A stretch of 64,000 nt of DNA, from contig CAZSGM010000001.1 of the NCBI GenBank assembly GCA_964606505.1, positions 1-64,000 on the forward strand, written 5' to 3'. The translations under genes were made by a program, and so were the position numbers. Positions 37,115 through 46,124 of the stretch are shown here, one piece after another (positions within the stretch are counted from its first letter, which is position 1; each line of letters begins with the position of its first letter). The stretch is from CAKVOD01 sp964606505. GTDB taxonomy: Bacteria; Bacillota; Clostridia; Christensenellales; UBA1242. The notes beneath the pieces are model-generated. The model saw only the letters and a list, made by a program, of their open reading frames with translations, had not been told where the DNA came from and searched no databases.

Positions 37115-37633
37115 TTAGTTTTTCTTTGCGATTGCATCCAATGCGCAAACCAAGTTTCTGCCAGTTGCAGACAATACTTGACAAAGTTGTGTTGCTGGAG
37201 CGTTGAGCATTCCAAGCAATTTTGCAACCAAAACCTCTCTTGATGGAAGTTCTGCAAGTGCTTTTACGCCTTCTTCGTCGATAAATTTCTTATCTACAAG
37301 ACCAAATTTGATTGAGATTGTAGGATTGTCGGCAAGTGCGGACTTTGCAACCTTAGCTGCTGCAACTTCGTCGTCGTAACTAAATGCTACAGCCAAAGTG
37401 TTTTGTAATCTCTCTTCGTAACCCTCAATGCCAAGTTCGTTGAAAGCGCGCAAAACAAGTCTGTTCTTATAAACCTTATATTCGCAGTTGTTCTTTCTAA
37501 ACTCTCTACGCAACTTCATATCGCTGTTTACGTTCATTCCGCTGTAGTCGATAAAGATGATTGATTTTGCTCTTTGAGCCTTATCTTTAATTTCTTCTAC
37601 AATCTGTTGTTTCTTTTCAAGATTAGCAGACAT
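37115..37633 (-). CDS. rplJ: 50S ribosomal protein L10
   Basis: L10 (172 residues) anchors the L7/L12 stalk to the ribosome and represses its own mRNA. Family motifs include IIFIDYSGMNV, LRREFRKNNCEYKVYKNRL and LNAPATQLCQVL. I chose the ATG at 37633 because AGGAGG lies 6 bases upstream. The leader carries an L10-binding element and an attenuator. No rplK/rplA upstream. Confidence 0.97.
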   Translation of the reverse strand: MSANLEKKQQIVEEIKDKAQRAKSIIFIDYSGMNVNSDMKLRREFRKNNCEYKVYKNRLVLRAFNELGIEGYEERLQNTLAVAFSYDDEVAAAKVAKSALADNPTISIKFGLVDKKFIDEEGVKALAELPSREVLVAKLLGMLNAPATQLCQVLSATGRNLVCALDAIAKKN

Positions 37634-37654
37634 TTCCATCCTCCTTACTATAGT

Positions 37655-37690
37655 ATACAAAAAACTCTATGCCTTGAGTGCATAGAGTAT
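37655..37690 (-). terminator. Attenuator in the rplJ leader
   Basis: ACTCTATG (37664-37671) and CATAGAGT (37681-37688) pair with a T-run, between the L10 leader and the rplJ ribosome-binding site. Confidence 0.88.
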
Positions 37691-37691
37691 C

Positions 37692-37804
37692 ATTGCGCAA
37701 AAACCCTGCGTTGTGCGCTTAATTTACCTACACATCTCCTCGGCAAGCTTGCTAGGCAATTTGCGGGTAACCCCACTTGCTGTCTATGGCGATAGTTTCT
37801 TGTA
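37692..37804 (-). ncRNA. Ribosomal protein L10 leader
   Basis: The RNA contains the hallmark kink-turn region CATAGACAGCAAGTGGGG, then ACCCGC and CTTGCCGAGGAGATG, as in the Firmicutes L10 leader. Binding of L10(L12)4 there represses the operon. The promoter is directly upstream. Confidence 0.88.
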
Positions 37805-37810
37805 GGTAAT

Positions 37811-37839
37811 ATTATACAAGTTTTGTACCCTTTTGTCAA
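37811..37839 (-). promoter_or_regulatory. Promoter of rplJ-rplL
   Basis: Minus strand TTGACA (37839-37834), 17-bp spacer, TATAAT (37816-37811): a perfect consensus. Confidence 0.93.
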
Positions 37840-37919
37840 GGGTTTTTATTAAATTATTTTTTTTGTCCACTTATTGGGTGCCAAGCGCCAACTTTTACGC
37901 ACAACTCAACCTTAACCGC

Positions 37920-38579
37920 TTACTGATTAATGCAATCAATGATAAAATCTGCCGACGGAGAAGCGTACTTATGTTTAACTCCGACCGTTAAAATTCCTTG
38001 GTTTCGAGCGCTGTCAATATTCCTTTGCCCGTCCTCAAAAACAACGCATTCACTCTGCTTTAGGTTGAGACTCTTTTCATTGTACCCTGCCCTCGACGGA
38101 AGTTCGCAAACATTTTCATAGAAAAACGATTTGCCTAGCGTGCTATTTGTAAGCGAAACAATATCTTTAAACAAGTCAGAAATACCCCATTTGTTTAAAC
38201 ACATCCTTATAATATCCAGATGTTGGTTTGACAAAATGTAGTATTCCTTCGTAGGGAAAGTTTCAAATATTTCCTTTGCGTAATCAAATAGCGGGATTTG
38301 TTCGTTTTTAGTCAACTCCATAAAACCCGCAACGTATTCATCTACCAATTTGTCAAAGTCAACTTTTTCGCCCGTAATTTCATCAATAATTTTCGCGTAC
38401 TCAGGCACAGGTCTCCCAATGTATTTTTTGTAATCTTCCTCGGTTAAATCAATCCCATATTTTACTAAATTCTTTTTGTGCACAAGATAATTAAAGCGTT
38501 CCGTATCAGTAAGCGTCCCATCAAAATCAAAAATAAAAACCTTTTTATCCTTCAACATCTCGTAAAGCAATTTGTCCAT
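37920..38579 (-). CDS. HAD-family hydrolase (beta-phosphoglucomutase/phosphoglycolate-phosphatase-like)
   Basis: This 219-residue protein has HAD motif I FDFDGTLTDT (about 17-26), a helical cap, motif II ILSNQ, and motif IV FEDGQRNIDSARN. Subfamily I with C1 cap; substrate uncertain. ATAGGAG precedes the ATG. No obvious operon partner. Confidence 0.87.
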   Translation of the reverse strand: MDKLLYEMLKDKKVFIFDFDGTLTDTERFNYLVHKKNLVKYGIDLTEEDYKKYIGRPVPEYAKIIDEITGEKVDFDKLVDEYVAGFMELTKNEQIPLFDYAKEIFETFPTKEYYILSNQHLDIIRMCLNKWGISDLFKDIVSLTNSTLGKSFFYENVCELPSRAGYNEKSLNLKQSECVVFEDGQRNIDSARNQGILTVGVKHKYASPSADFIIDCINQ

Positions 38580-38630
38580 ATCGTTCTCCTATATATGTGA
38601 ACATAATGTTACCAAAATTTTAAAAATTTG

Positions 38631-39317
38631 TCAACTCTGCTTTAGGTGCACGTCAAAGGTTTGTGTTTTGCCATTATAAAACGCCACTAAAATATTTTTT
38701 AAGTCGCGCTTGCTTTTTACGTTCAACTTTTCAAATAGCCACTCCTCACTCTTCCCAAGTTCCTGCAAAAAACTTTTATCTACTATCCCGTCAATAACCG
38801 CAAACTTCTTTAACTCCGCTTTGGGGTTCTCTAATTTTAAGTCGGCGGCAACCGTCGGCGCAAAATCCGACTTTGGTAAAATACTCATCTCCCCGCTAGT
38901 TTCAAAAATTGCGTATGCAACCCGCGACAGGTCAAAGTAGTTTTTACTTCGGCACATAGCGATGACGTCGCTAACGTCGAGCTTGGATTTTTTTAAGTTC
39001 GCGTAATCAATCTTGCCGTCCGATATAATTATGATTGGTTTGCCGCGCAAGGCCTTCTTCAAAAATGGCGTCGTTCGCTCTAGGTATGTTATCGTCAAAC
39101 TAAGTAAAAAGAACACAACTATCGCAATCATATAAAAGTACCACGCCTTGTCTAGGTCGGTCGACCACTCTGCGGCGATACTGCCGATTGAAATGCCAAC
39201 TGCATAATCCACAAAGTCAAGTTCCGCAATTTGCTTCTTGCCAAGTAGTTTCGCGACAATAAACAACGCGACAAAACTATACACCGAGTTTAGTAATACA
39301 ATAAATCCGTCAAACAT
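38631..39317 (-). CDS. DUF421 family membrane protein (YetF-like)
   Basis: This 228-residue protein has three N-terminal membrane segments and the signature AKLLGKKQIAELDFVDYAVGISIGSIAAE, then LRGKPIIIISDGKIDYANLKK and a cytoplasmic alpha/beta domain. YetF/YcaP proteins are linked to envelope or spore-wall processes in Bacillus, with no defined biochemical activity. It is 287 bases from divergent spo0A. Confidence 0.9.
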   Translation of the reverse strand: MFDGFIVLLNSVYSFVALFIVAKLLGKKQIAELDFVDYAVGISIGSIAAEWSTDLDKAWYFYMIAIVVFFLLSLTITYLERTTPFLKKALRGKPIIIISDGKIDYANLKKSKLDVSDVIAMCRSKNYFDLSRVAYAIFETSGEMSILPKSDFAPTVAADLKLENPKAELKKFAVIDGIVDKSFLQELGKSEEWLFEKLNVKSKRDLKNILVAFYNGKTQTFDVHLKQS

Positions 39318-39454
39318 CCCCTCACTCCCTCGCGTTATTGTCTGCAGATTTTGTTTTTTTATGTAACTTTCCCAATGTTTTTACAACTATTTATAATTTT
39401 TCAAACTCACTTTTTTGCCTCAATTTTCAACAAAAATTTAACCTTTTTTCATTT

Positions 39455-39509
39455 TTCGACATTTTTCTCCCAATTTTGTACAAAAATAATGCCATTTTTG
39501 TACAAAATT
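39455..39509. promoter_or_regulatory. Upstream region of spo0A: 0A-box-like site and 16-bp inverted repeat
   Basis: TGTCGAA on the minus strand (39461-39455) matches the Spo0A-box core. Adjacent is a perfect inverted repeat: AATTTTGTACAAAAAT (39472-39487), 6-base gap, ATTTTTGTACAAAATT (39494-39509). Each arm contains TTTTGTACAAAA, itself a palindrome. It could be an operator pair for spo0A or a terminator-like stem. Confidence 0.65.
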
Positions 39510-39604
39510 AGTTTTACTTTTACGCAAAGTGTGATAAAATCTCATTGTTTGACACGGGGCGGGTCATTCAAATAAAATTTTAAAAAGGCAAATAGGGTTA
39601 TAGA

Positions 39605-40363
39605 ATGAAACAAAAATTACTTATCGCGCAAGACGAAGAAACTTGCCAAAACTTAAGCGCATACTTTTCGAGTATGCTTGATTACGAGGTTGTAGGTACA
39701 ACCACTACCGCAGACGAAACAATCGACGCAGTTGTAAACTGTCAACCGGACATTGTTGTGCTTGACTTAATACTGCAAGGAAAGGATGGGTTTTCTGTAA
39801 TTGATTACATACAGAACAATCTCGCGTCAAACAAACCAAAAATTATTGTACTCACGGCACTTACGCACGAAACGTTTGTAACTAAGGCACTCAACAGTGG
39901 CGCAAACGATTTTGTTGCAAAGCCTTTCGACAATGATATTTTGAAAAGACACATCAACGAACTGTTGCAGATCAATGACGGCGTTTTAACAATGTCAAAG
40001 CCAAAAGTACGCGGTTTTGACGAACGCATTACGAGCATATTCTTGACCGTTGGAATACCCGCTCACATCAAAGGCTTCCAGTACTTGCGTGAAGCAATCA
40101 AATTGAGCATTAAAGAGCCTGACATTATCAACAGCATAACAAAGGAACTTTATCCTGCGATTGCGAGCAGGTTTGAAACTTCCCCTAGCAAAGTTGAACG
40201 CGCTATTAGGCACGCAATTGAAGTTGCGTGGAACAGGGGCAAGATTGAAAACATCAACACCATTTTTGGCATAAGAGTTTATGAGAACAACGAGAAACCA
40301 ACAAACAGCGAGTTTATTGCACTTATCTCGGATAAACTTATACTCGACGCCGCACAAAATTAA
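39605..40363 (+). CDS. spo0A: Stage 0 sporulation protein A, master response regulator
   Basis: This 252-residue protein has an N-terminal receiver domain with acidic pocket D10/E11, phospho-acceptor D54 (VVLDLILQG) and KPF loop. The C-terminal Spo0A DNA-binding domain (about 140-250) contains SIFLTVGIPAHIKGFQYLREAI and ELYPAIASRF...SKVERAIRHAIEVAWNRGKIE, nearly invariant in the family. When phosphorylated it commits cells to sporulation and stationary-phase programmes. Two possible promoters lie upstream; the ribosome-binding site is weak (AGGG). A strong terminator follows. Confidence 0.97.
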   Translation: MKQKLLIAQDEETCQNLSAYFSSMLDYEVVGTTTTADETIDAVVNCQPDIVVLDLILQGKDGFSVIDYIQNNLASNKPKIIVLTALTHETFVTKALNSGANDFVAKPFDNDILKRHINELLQINDGVLTMSKPKVRGFDERITSIFLTVGIPAHIKGFQYLREAIKLSIKEPDIINSITKELYPAIASRFETSPSKVERAIRHAIEVAWNRGKIENINTIFGIRVYENNEKPTNSEFIALISDKLILDAAQN

Positions 40364-40382
40364 GACTAATCGCCATAGCAAC

Positions 40383-40416
40383 AAAAACGCGGGACTTTTG
40401 AAGTCCTGCGTTTTTT
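40383..40416 (+). terminator. Terminator of spo0A
   Basis: AAAACGC-GGACTT paired with AAGTCC-GCGTTTT, then T residues. Confidence 0.93.
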
Positions 40417-40473
40417 AATTGTTATAAATAAATCTTTGCGTGTTGCACAATAAACCTTTGAGTAAAAATAAAA

Positions 40474-40507
40474 AACTAAGCAATTCAATCGCTGGAATTG
40501 CTTAGTT
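40474..40507. terminator. Second hairpin between spo0A and the flavoprotein gene
   Basis: AACTAAGCAATTC and its complement form a 13-bp stem with an 8-base loop. It probably serves the leftward gene ending at 40606. The arm resembles the terminator at 10827-10865. Confidence 0.8.
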
Positions 40508-40605
40508 AATAAAATAATCTACCTTTTAACTACAATGTTTTCTTATTTCATTTAACATTGGGGCTTTAAATCAACAAGGCTGCCAATGTTAAACCGCTCA
40601 CTTCT

Positions 40606-42210
40606 TTACTTTGTTACCCATTCGGCGATTTTTTCGGCAGACTTGACGCCGTCTTGCGCGCTGGTTATAATCCCGCCTGCGTAACCTGCACCCTCTCCGA
40701 TTGGAAACAGTCCCGCAATGCTTGCCTGCGCCAACTCGTTGCGCGTTACTTGCACTGGACAACTTGACCTACTTTCAATTGCGGTCATTATGGCGTTATC
40801 GCTCGCAAAACCCCTGATTTTCTTATCAAAAATCGGGAGCGCAAGTTTGAGGCTGTCGGCAACAAAAGGCGGCAGACATTCGCGCAAATCGGCATACTTA
40901 ACTTGCGGCTTGTAGGTTGGCGCGCAAACGTCGTTTTTCGCGCCGTCCGCATTTGTATCGCGCGCTTTGGTTGCACCACTCAAAAAGTCGCCAACTTTTT
41001 CGCACGGAGCACAATAGTTACCCCCACCCAAAATGTACGCTTTATGCTCCCACTCTCTTTGGAAGTAGAGTCCGTCGAGCGGGTTGTCGTTGTAAAAGTC
41101 GTCGGGCGAAACATTGACCAGTACTGCGGAATTTGCGTTTTCAAGGTCGCGCGCGAAATTGCTCATCCCGTTAGTAACAATTGTTTCTTCTTCGCAACTG
41201 CTCGCGACGACTTGTCCCCCTGGGCACATACAAAAAGTGAACACGCTGCGCCCGTTTTCTAAATGCGCGACGAGCTTATAGTCAGCAGGCGGCAGGCGGT
41301 CGTCAAGCGTCCCGTACTGACTCAAATTAATGTCCTTTTGCTTGTGCTCAATTCGCACGCCCATCGCAAATGGTTTTGGCTGCATAACGACGCCCTTTTT
41401 GTTTAGCAATTCAAAAACATCTATTGCACTATGCCCGACACCAAGCGCAAGCACGTTCGTTTGAAACTCGATAAGTTCGCCACTTGTTAGCGACTGCGCC
41501 GTAACGCTTTTAACTTGGTTTTCGTCCGTGCTAAAATCGACAAACTTATGTTGGAACAACACTTGCCCGCCCAAACTTTCAATTTTGCGCCTAATATTTT
41601 TGACAACTTTGACAAGGTTGTCGCTGCCTATATGCGGTTTTGACTTGTAAAAAATTTCTTTAGGTGCGCCTGCCAAAATAAACTCGTTAATTACCTTTTT
41701 ACAGATTTCATTGGTAATGTTAGAATTAAGTTTGCCGTCGCTGAACGTTCCCGCGCCGCCCTCGCCGAACTGCACATTGCTCGTTTTGCACAACTTACCC
41801 GTTTCCCAAAACTCCGCGACATCGCGCTGCCGTTCATCCACAGTTTTACCTTGCTCCAAAACAATTGGCTTGAGCCCCATTATACTCAAGGCAAGTGCGC
41901 AAAACATTCCGCTCGCGCCGAAGCCGACAACTACGGGGCGCGTTTGCCCTGACACTTTCTCGTACTGCAACCCTGAGTAGTCAACTAGGGTAGTCTGAAA
42001 ATGCTTAAAGTTCTTGTAACTCTTTTTCACTTCTACCGCAACATTTAGCACATACTGGATGTTCTGCTTGTTGCGCGCGTCGATTGCCTCTTTTATCTTG
42101 TGAATGCTCAAAATTTCGCCGTCGCGAGCGCGCATTTTCCTTTTGCACTCGCAAAATAGGTCGCGCTCAGTATAGCCAATATTGAGTTTTAAGCCTGTTA
42201 TTAGTAACAT
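40606..42210 (-). CDS. FAD-dependent dehydrogenase of unknown substrate
   Basis: This 534-residue protein belongs to the uncharacterised FAD-dependent dehydrogenases (COG2509 type): N-terminal domain with KRKMRARDGEIL, FAD-binding VVVGFGASGMFCAL (about 93-106), QFGEGGAGTFSDGKL, VLALGVGHSA, FCMCPGGQVV and C-terminal PIGEGAGYAGGIITSAQDG. It is 40 bases from the next flavoprotein gene in the same direction, so the two probably form an operon. Confidence 0.9.
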   Translation of the reverse strand: MLLITGLKLNIGYTERDLFCECKRKMRARDGEILSIHKIKEAIDARNKQNIQYVLNVAVEVKKSYKNFKHFQTTLVDYSGLQYEKVSGQTRPVVVGFGASGMFCALALSIMGLKPIVLEQGKTVDERQRDVAEFWETGKLCKTSNVQFGEGGAGTFSDGKLNSNITNEICKKVINEFILAGAPKEIFYKSKPHIGSDNLVKVVKNIRRKIESLGGQVLFQHKFVDFSTDENQVKSVTAQSLTSGELIEFQTNVLALGVGHSAIDVFELLNKKGVVMQPKPFAMGVRIEHKQKDINLSQYGTLDDRLPPADYKLVAHLENGRSVFTFCMCPGGQVVASSCEEETIVTNGMSNFARDLENANSAVLVNVSPDDFYNDNPLDGLYFQREWEHKAYILGGGNYCAPCEKVGDFLSGATKARDTNADGAKNDVCAPTYKPQVKYADLRECLPPFVADSLKLALPIFDKKIRGFASDNAIMTAIESRSSCPVQVTRNELAQASIAGLFPIGEGAGYAGGIITSAQDGVKSAEKIAEWVTK

Positions 42211-42250
42211 TTTCTCTCCTTAATTATCCCCCAAAAAAAGTTAAATCATT

Positions 42251-43384
42251 TTACATCTTTTTCAAAATTTGATTACCAACAATCATTGCGCTTGTGCTCG
42301 CCCACTGCAAATTATATCCGCCGCAAAGTCCGTCCACGTCGAGACACTCGCCCGTAAAAAACAGGTTTTCGGTGGTTTTACTCATTAGATTTTCGTCAAC
42401 GCTAGCTAGCGGAACGCCGCCGCTAAAAACTTGGTAATTATCCATTGGTTTTGAGGGGGTTATTTTGTAGTTTTTGATAAGGTGCGCTAGGTTTTCTATA
42501 TCCGCCTTTGTGTTGCAACCATTTTTGCAGTTTGCCTTTTCCAGCAAGTTTCTTGCAAGCGCAGGATGAAAAATGCCAATTAAAATATTTTCAAGCTTTC
42601 CCTGCCTTTGTAGCAACATCCCTTCGATTTTATCACTGCTAAAGTTTGGCATAAAGTCAACTGTTATCGTTGCGTTGTAATTTTTGCGGCGCGCAAGATA
42701 CGCTGACAGGTTAAAAATCAAAATCCCGCTAACCGCGTTTTCTTTGAACAGGATTTCACCCTTTTCAGACACGCCCAACTCGTCGATTGTTGCGACAACA
42801 TTATCAACGCGCACGCCGTTTAGTCCTTTGTTTGTTTGTGTTTGCAGGCTCACAAGGCTTGGGGAGCAGGGGATAAAGTTTGCGTGCAGGTTTTTAAACA
42901 TTGCATGCGCAGGGTTGCCACCGACGGAGATAATGCAGGTTTTGCAACGTATGGTGCAGGTTGAAGTTTTTACGGAAAACACGTCCCCGCACTTAGCGAT
43001 AGCGGTTGCCTCACTATCTAAAAACATTGTTACCTTACCGTCGATGCCGTTTCTAAGCACATCGAGGACGCTCGTCGCTGTGTTACTGAACGGGTACACG
43101 CGCCCCTCGGAGTCTGCGTAAGTGAGGAGCCCTAAGTTTTCGTAGAAACGCAAGTTTTCATTAAGCCCGAAGCGCGAAAAGTAGCCCGACAAGTCGGCGT
43201 TATAAAAAGAACTATCAACCCTCAAATTCGTGAGGTTGCAACGGCCATTTCCCGTCGCCAAAATCTTTTTGCCGACCCTGTCCGCCTTTTCAATTACGGC
43301 GACCCTCATTTTGTCGCAAAGCAAGTTAGCGCAAACCAGCCCACTCGCGCCCCCGCCTACAATCACAACATCAAATTCTTCCAT
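42251..43384 (-). CDS. HI0933-like flavoprotein (BaiN/YhiN family)
   Basis: This 377-residue FAD/NAD(P) oxidoreductase has FAD motif VVIVGGGASGLVCANLL (about 6-22), the family signature GKKILATGNGRCNLTN, an insertion domain, and C-terminal FTGECLDVDGLCGGYNLQWASTSA. It is slightly shorter than the usual 400 residues. The physiological substrate is not established. Confidence 0.92.
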   Translation of the reverse strand: MEEFDVVIVGGGASGLVCANLLCDKMRVAVIEKADRVGKKILATGNGRCNLTNLRVDSSFYNADLSGYFSRFGLNENLRFYENLGLLTYADSEGRVYPFSNTATSVLDVLRNGIDGKVTMFLDSEATAIAKCGDVFSVKTSTCTIRCKTCIISVGGNPAHAMFKNLHANFIPCSPSLVSLQTQTNKGLNGVRVDNVVATIDELGVSEKGEILFKENAVSGILIFNLSAYLARRKNYNATITVDFMPNFSSDKIEGMLLQRQGKLENILIGIFHPALARNLLEKANCKNGCNTKADIENLAHLIKNYKITPSKPMDNYQVFSGGVPLASVDENLMSKTTENLFFTGECLDVDGLCGGYNLQWASTSAMIVGNQILKKM

Positions 43385-43578
43385 TTCTTCTCCCCTTTGC
43401 CTAATTTCAAACTTTCACTTTACCAAAAACGCTCGATTACTCTTGTGCCTTTACTTAACAGTGAATGTCCTACAATTTTTGCGCATTTAGTTTGCACAAT
43501 ATTCCCCTTTTACGTTCTCGCGCACACGCGCACATTATGCAATGCCTTTTGTGCGCTTATCCGCGCGTTCGTGCCTAG

Positions 43579-43609
43579 AAAAATAAGACAGCAAAGCCGT
43601 CTTATTTTT
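43579..43609 (-). terminator. Terminator of degV
   Basis: AAAAATAAGAC paired with GTCTTATTTTT, 9-base loop. Confidence 0.9.
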
Positions 43610-43613
43610 GTAA

Positions 43614-44465
43614 CTATTTAACTATCTTGCTAGCAATAAACAAGACTCCGAGCGTACCCGCGCCACAGTGGCTTGCAATTGTTGCGCCCGCGCTTGTTTC
43701 GTAAATTGTCTCAAACTTGCCCTCTAGTTTACTTCTTGCAACGTCAACAATTTCTTTGTCGATAGGAGTATGTGTTATAAACACTCTCTTCCTGTCGTAC
43801 TCAGGGTTACTTGCAAGCGTGTTATCGACATAGTTTTCGATAACTTTTTCCATCTTACCAATGTACTTTTTACCGACAATCATTTCGCCGTCTTTAACCA
43901 AAATTTCCGGCTTAATGCGCAAGAACTTAGCGCTCAAGTTTGCTGCGCCGCTACATCTCCCGCCCTTGTGCATATAGTCAAGGTTTCCCAAAATAAAGGA
44001 CGCTTGAACATACTTAACCAAATCCTCACAACTCTTTGCGATTATTGGCGGCTCAACTCCACGTTCTGCTAAGTCGCAAGCGTTAAGTGCAAGCAGTGCC
44101 ATACCTGTACTAAGCGACTTTGTGTCGACAACAAACACCTTGTTCCCGTAATCCTCACTCGCTTTGGTGGCGTTGTTGTAACAACTAGACATCTTACCCG
44201 AAACGACAAAGTGGATAACGCAGTCTGCGTCTTTGAGTAGGTTATCAAAATACTCTTGGTAAACCATTATGCTAGGTGAGGCAGTTTTGGGTAACTCTCC
44301 CGACTGTTTTACAAACTCAAAAAGTTCATCGGTCGTAATGTCGACCCCGTCGCGTCTTGTAATATCTTTTAAGGTAACCAATAGCGGCATAACAGCAATG
44401 TTGTATTTTTCAATCAACTCACTGTTCAAATCTGCCGTACTATCAACTGAAATTCTTATTTTCAT
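43614..44465 (-). CDS. DegV-family fatty-acid-binding protein
   Basis: This 283-residue protein has N-terminal IRISVDSTADLNSELIEKYNI, the SGELPKTASPS motif, GLDYMHKGGRCSG-like NLDYMHKGGRCSGAANL and C-terminal SHCGAGTLGVLF. Relatives bind fatty acids and can serve the FakAB kinase system. The start at 44465 has GGGAG 5 bases upstream. Consensus promoter at 44496-44524. Confidence 0.94.
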   Translation of the reverse strand: MKIRISVDSTADLNSELIEKYNIAVMPLLVTLKDITRRDGVDITTDELFEFVKQSGELPKTASPSIMVYQEYFDNLLKDADCVIHFVVSGKMSSCYNNATKASEDYGNKVFVVDTKSLSTGMALLALNACDLAERGVEPPIIAKSCEDLVKYVQASFILGNLDYMHKGGRCSGAANLSAKFLRIKPEILVKDGEMIVGKKYIGKMEKVIENYVDNTLASNPEYDRKRVFITHTPIDKEIVDVARSKLEGKFETIYETSAGATIASHCGAGTLGVLFIASKIVK

Positions 44466-44495
44466 AATAACTCCCATAAACGTTTTCGTTCTATA

Positions 44496-44524
44496 ATTAT
44501 ATAGTTTTTTCGCATTTAAGTCAA
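44496..44524 (-). promoter_or_regulatory. Promoter of degV-family gene
   Basis: Minus strand TTGACT (44524-44519), 17 bp, TATAAT (44501-44496). Confidence 0.9.
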
Positions 44525-44622
44525 GTATATCAAATAAATACTTGTTTTTTTTGTACTTTTTATATATAATTATATATACTATTTTTTTTGAAAATCTTAA
44601 AATCTACAAAGGAAGGTCAAAT

Positions 44623-45408
44623 GTGGCTAAAAAAGAGTGTGTACACGCTGGGCATAGAGAAAGAATGCGTTCAAAGATATTAAACAACCACGTTAATGTT
44701 ATGCTCGACCACGAATTGCTTGAGGTGTTACTCTACTATTCGTTGCCAAGGCAAAACACTAATGAAATCGCACACGAACTCATCCAGTCGTTTGGGACAC
44801 TTGCAAATGTTTTCAAGGCGGATGCAGACGAACTTCACTCGGTTTGTGGCGTATCTATGAAATCAATTTCACTTATTAAACTATTTCAAGAACTATTCAA
44901 TAGATACAACGAGTTAATACGCTTGCCAAGGACAAAAATCTCCTCTACAAGCACTATGCATTCATATTTTGAAAAGTTTATGAACGACGCACCTGAAGAA
45001 GAACTGTTTATTGCTTATATTGATGAATCGCTAGAGATTTATGCTTGCGAAAAAATCGCAACAGGCTCATCATCCGAAGTTGGGACAACTATGGATGACA
45101 TCATCTTAAATATTCAAAGAAAACATCCTTCTAAAATTGCGTTATCACACAATCACCCTTTCACGTCTTGTATGCCGTCTAAGAGTGATGTTATTTCTAC
45201 GTTTAGAATTAAACTGTTTTTGCGTCTTTTAAATATTGAACTGGTGGAACATATTATATTTGGAAATGACGGCTATTGTAGTTGTATGGACGTAGTTAAT
45301 AATTTGTGTATGCAATTTGACGACGCATTAAGCGATGTTTCAAAAAGTTTTGATTACAGGGTAAACGTACAACGCCACAAGGTGATTCAATATGTTGAAG
45401 ATATATAA
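44623..45408 (+). CDS. radC: RadC/JAB-domain protein
   Basis: This 261-residue RadC-family protein has a helix-hairpin-helix-like N-terminus (GHRERMRSKIL...LLEVLLYYSLPRQNTNEIAHELI) and a JAB metalloprotease-like domain with SHNHPFTSCMPSKSD. The usual HNHPSG is altered to HNHPFT, but the HxHP and Ser/Asp ligands remain. Cellular role is unsettled in the family. A GTG start with GGAAGG 6 bases upstream is preferred; the frame upstream is hydrophobic and unsupported. It overlaps the next gene by 17 bases. Confidence 0.88.
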   Translation: MAKKECVHAGHRERMRSKILNNHVNVMLDHELLEVLLYYSLPRQNTNEIAHELIQSFGTLANVFKADADELHSVCGVSMKSISLIKLFQELFNRYNELIRLPRTKISSTSTMHSYFEKFMNDAPEEELFIAYIDESLEIYACEKIATGSSSEVGTTMDDIILNIQRKHPSKIALSHNHPFTSCMPSKSDVISTFRIKLFLRLLNIELVEHIIFGNDGYCSCMDVVNNLCMQFDDALSDVSKSFDYRVNVQRHKVIQYVEDI

Positions 45409-46054
45409 ATATGAAGAATTAAAGCCGTTTTCCTATTTCTCGATAGGTTGCTATGTTGCATTTTTAGTCAGTATGAGCACTTTGTTCATACCATTGTTTT
45501 TCAATAAAACTACAAAGACGTTTTACAGTTTAATTGACATTTTATCACTCAACTTTACTTCGATTAATATTTTAGTCGGTGTGTTGCTGTTTTGTTTCTG
45601 TCTAATATTTTTGTTTAACTTTTTGTTTGAGCCGTCGTGGCTGACATTCTTTATTAATGTTGCGATAATTATCTTTATGTTTATTTCGCCACTATTATTA
45701 AAGGGACAACTTGTACCACTGCTTCGCATTTACAACTCGACGCTTTCAATGCATATAGGGGCAATTTTGATTATGCTCTGCGCCGTTGCTTACATCGCGC
45801 TAGAGTTATACAAAATTAGCATACTGGACAAATTTGTAAACAGAAACATCCTAAACAAGCGCGACTTGCTTATGCAGAAATTTAAAAATGCAAAGAAATT
45901 CTACCTGCACCACTCACAATCAAAAAATGCTAAATTCAAAAAGCACTACCGCGTTAGAAAACCACGCGTAAAATGTAACGTTCGCTACAAGCGCGCTAAT
46001 CTAGTAAAAACCGCTGAGTACCTAAAGTATCTTGAGGAAGTTTACAAGATTTAG
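45392..46054 (+). CDS. Hypothetical membrane protein
   Basis: This 220-residue protein has four to five hydrophobic segments (about 16-36, 48-80, 84-102 and 118-138) and a strongly basic C-terminal tail (about 150-220, KFKKHYRVRKPRVKCNVRYKR). It overlaps radC and is probably translated with it. The family is not recognised. Confidence 0.75.
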   Translation: MLKIYKYEELKPFSYFSIGCYVAFLVSMSTLFIPLFFNKTTKTFYSLIDILSLNFTSINILVGVLLFCFCLIFLFNFLFEPSWLTFFINVAIIIFMFISPLLLKGQLVPLLRIYNSTLSMHIGAILIMLCAVAYIALELYKISILDKFVNRNILNKRDLLMQKFKNAKKFYLHHSQSKNAKFKKHYRVRKPRVKCNVRYKRANLVKTAEYLKYLEEVYKI

Positions 46055-46076
46055 CCAAAACACCGCAGCGTGTAAC

Positions 46077-46113
46077 AAAAAAAGCCAAAAGATTTAAACT
46101 TTTGGCTTTTTTA
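46077..46113. terminator. Bidirectional terminator between convergent genes
   Basis: AAAAAGCCAAAA and TTTTGGCTTTTT with a 10-base loop; serves the rightward membrane-protein gene and leftward rmuC. Confidence 0.93.
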
Positions 46114-46124
46114 TATTTTGAAGG

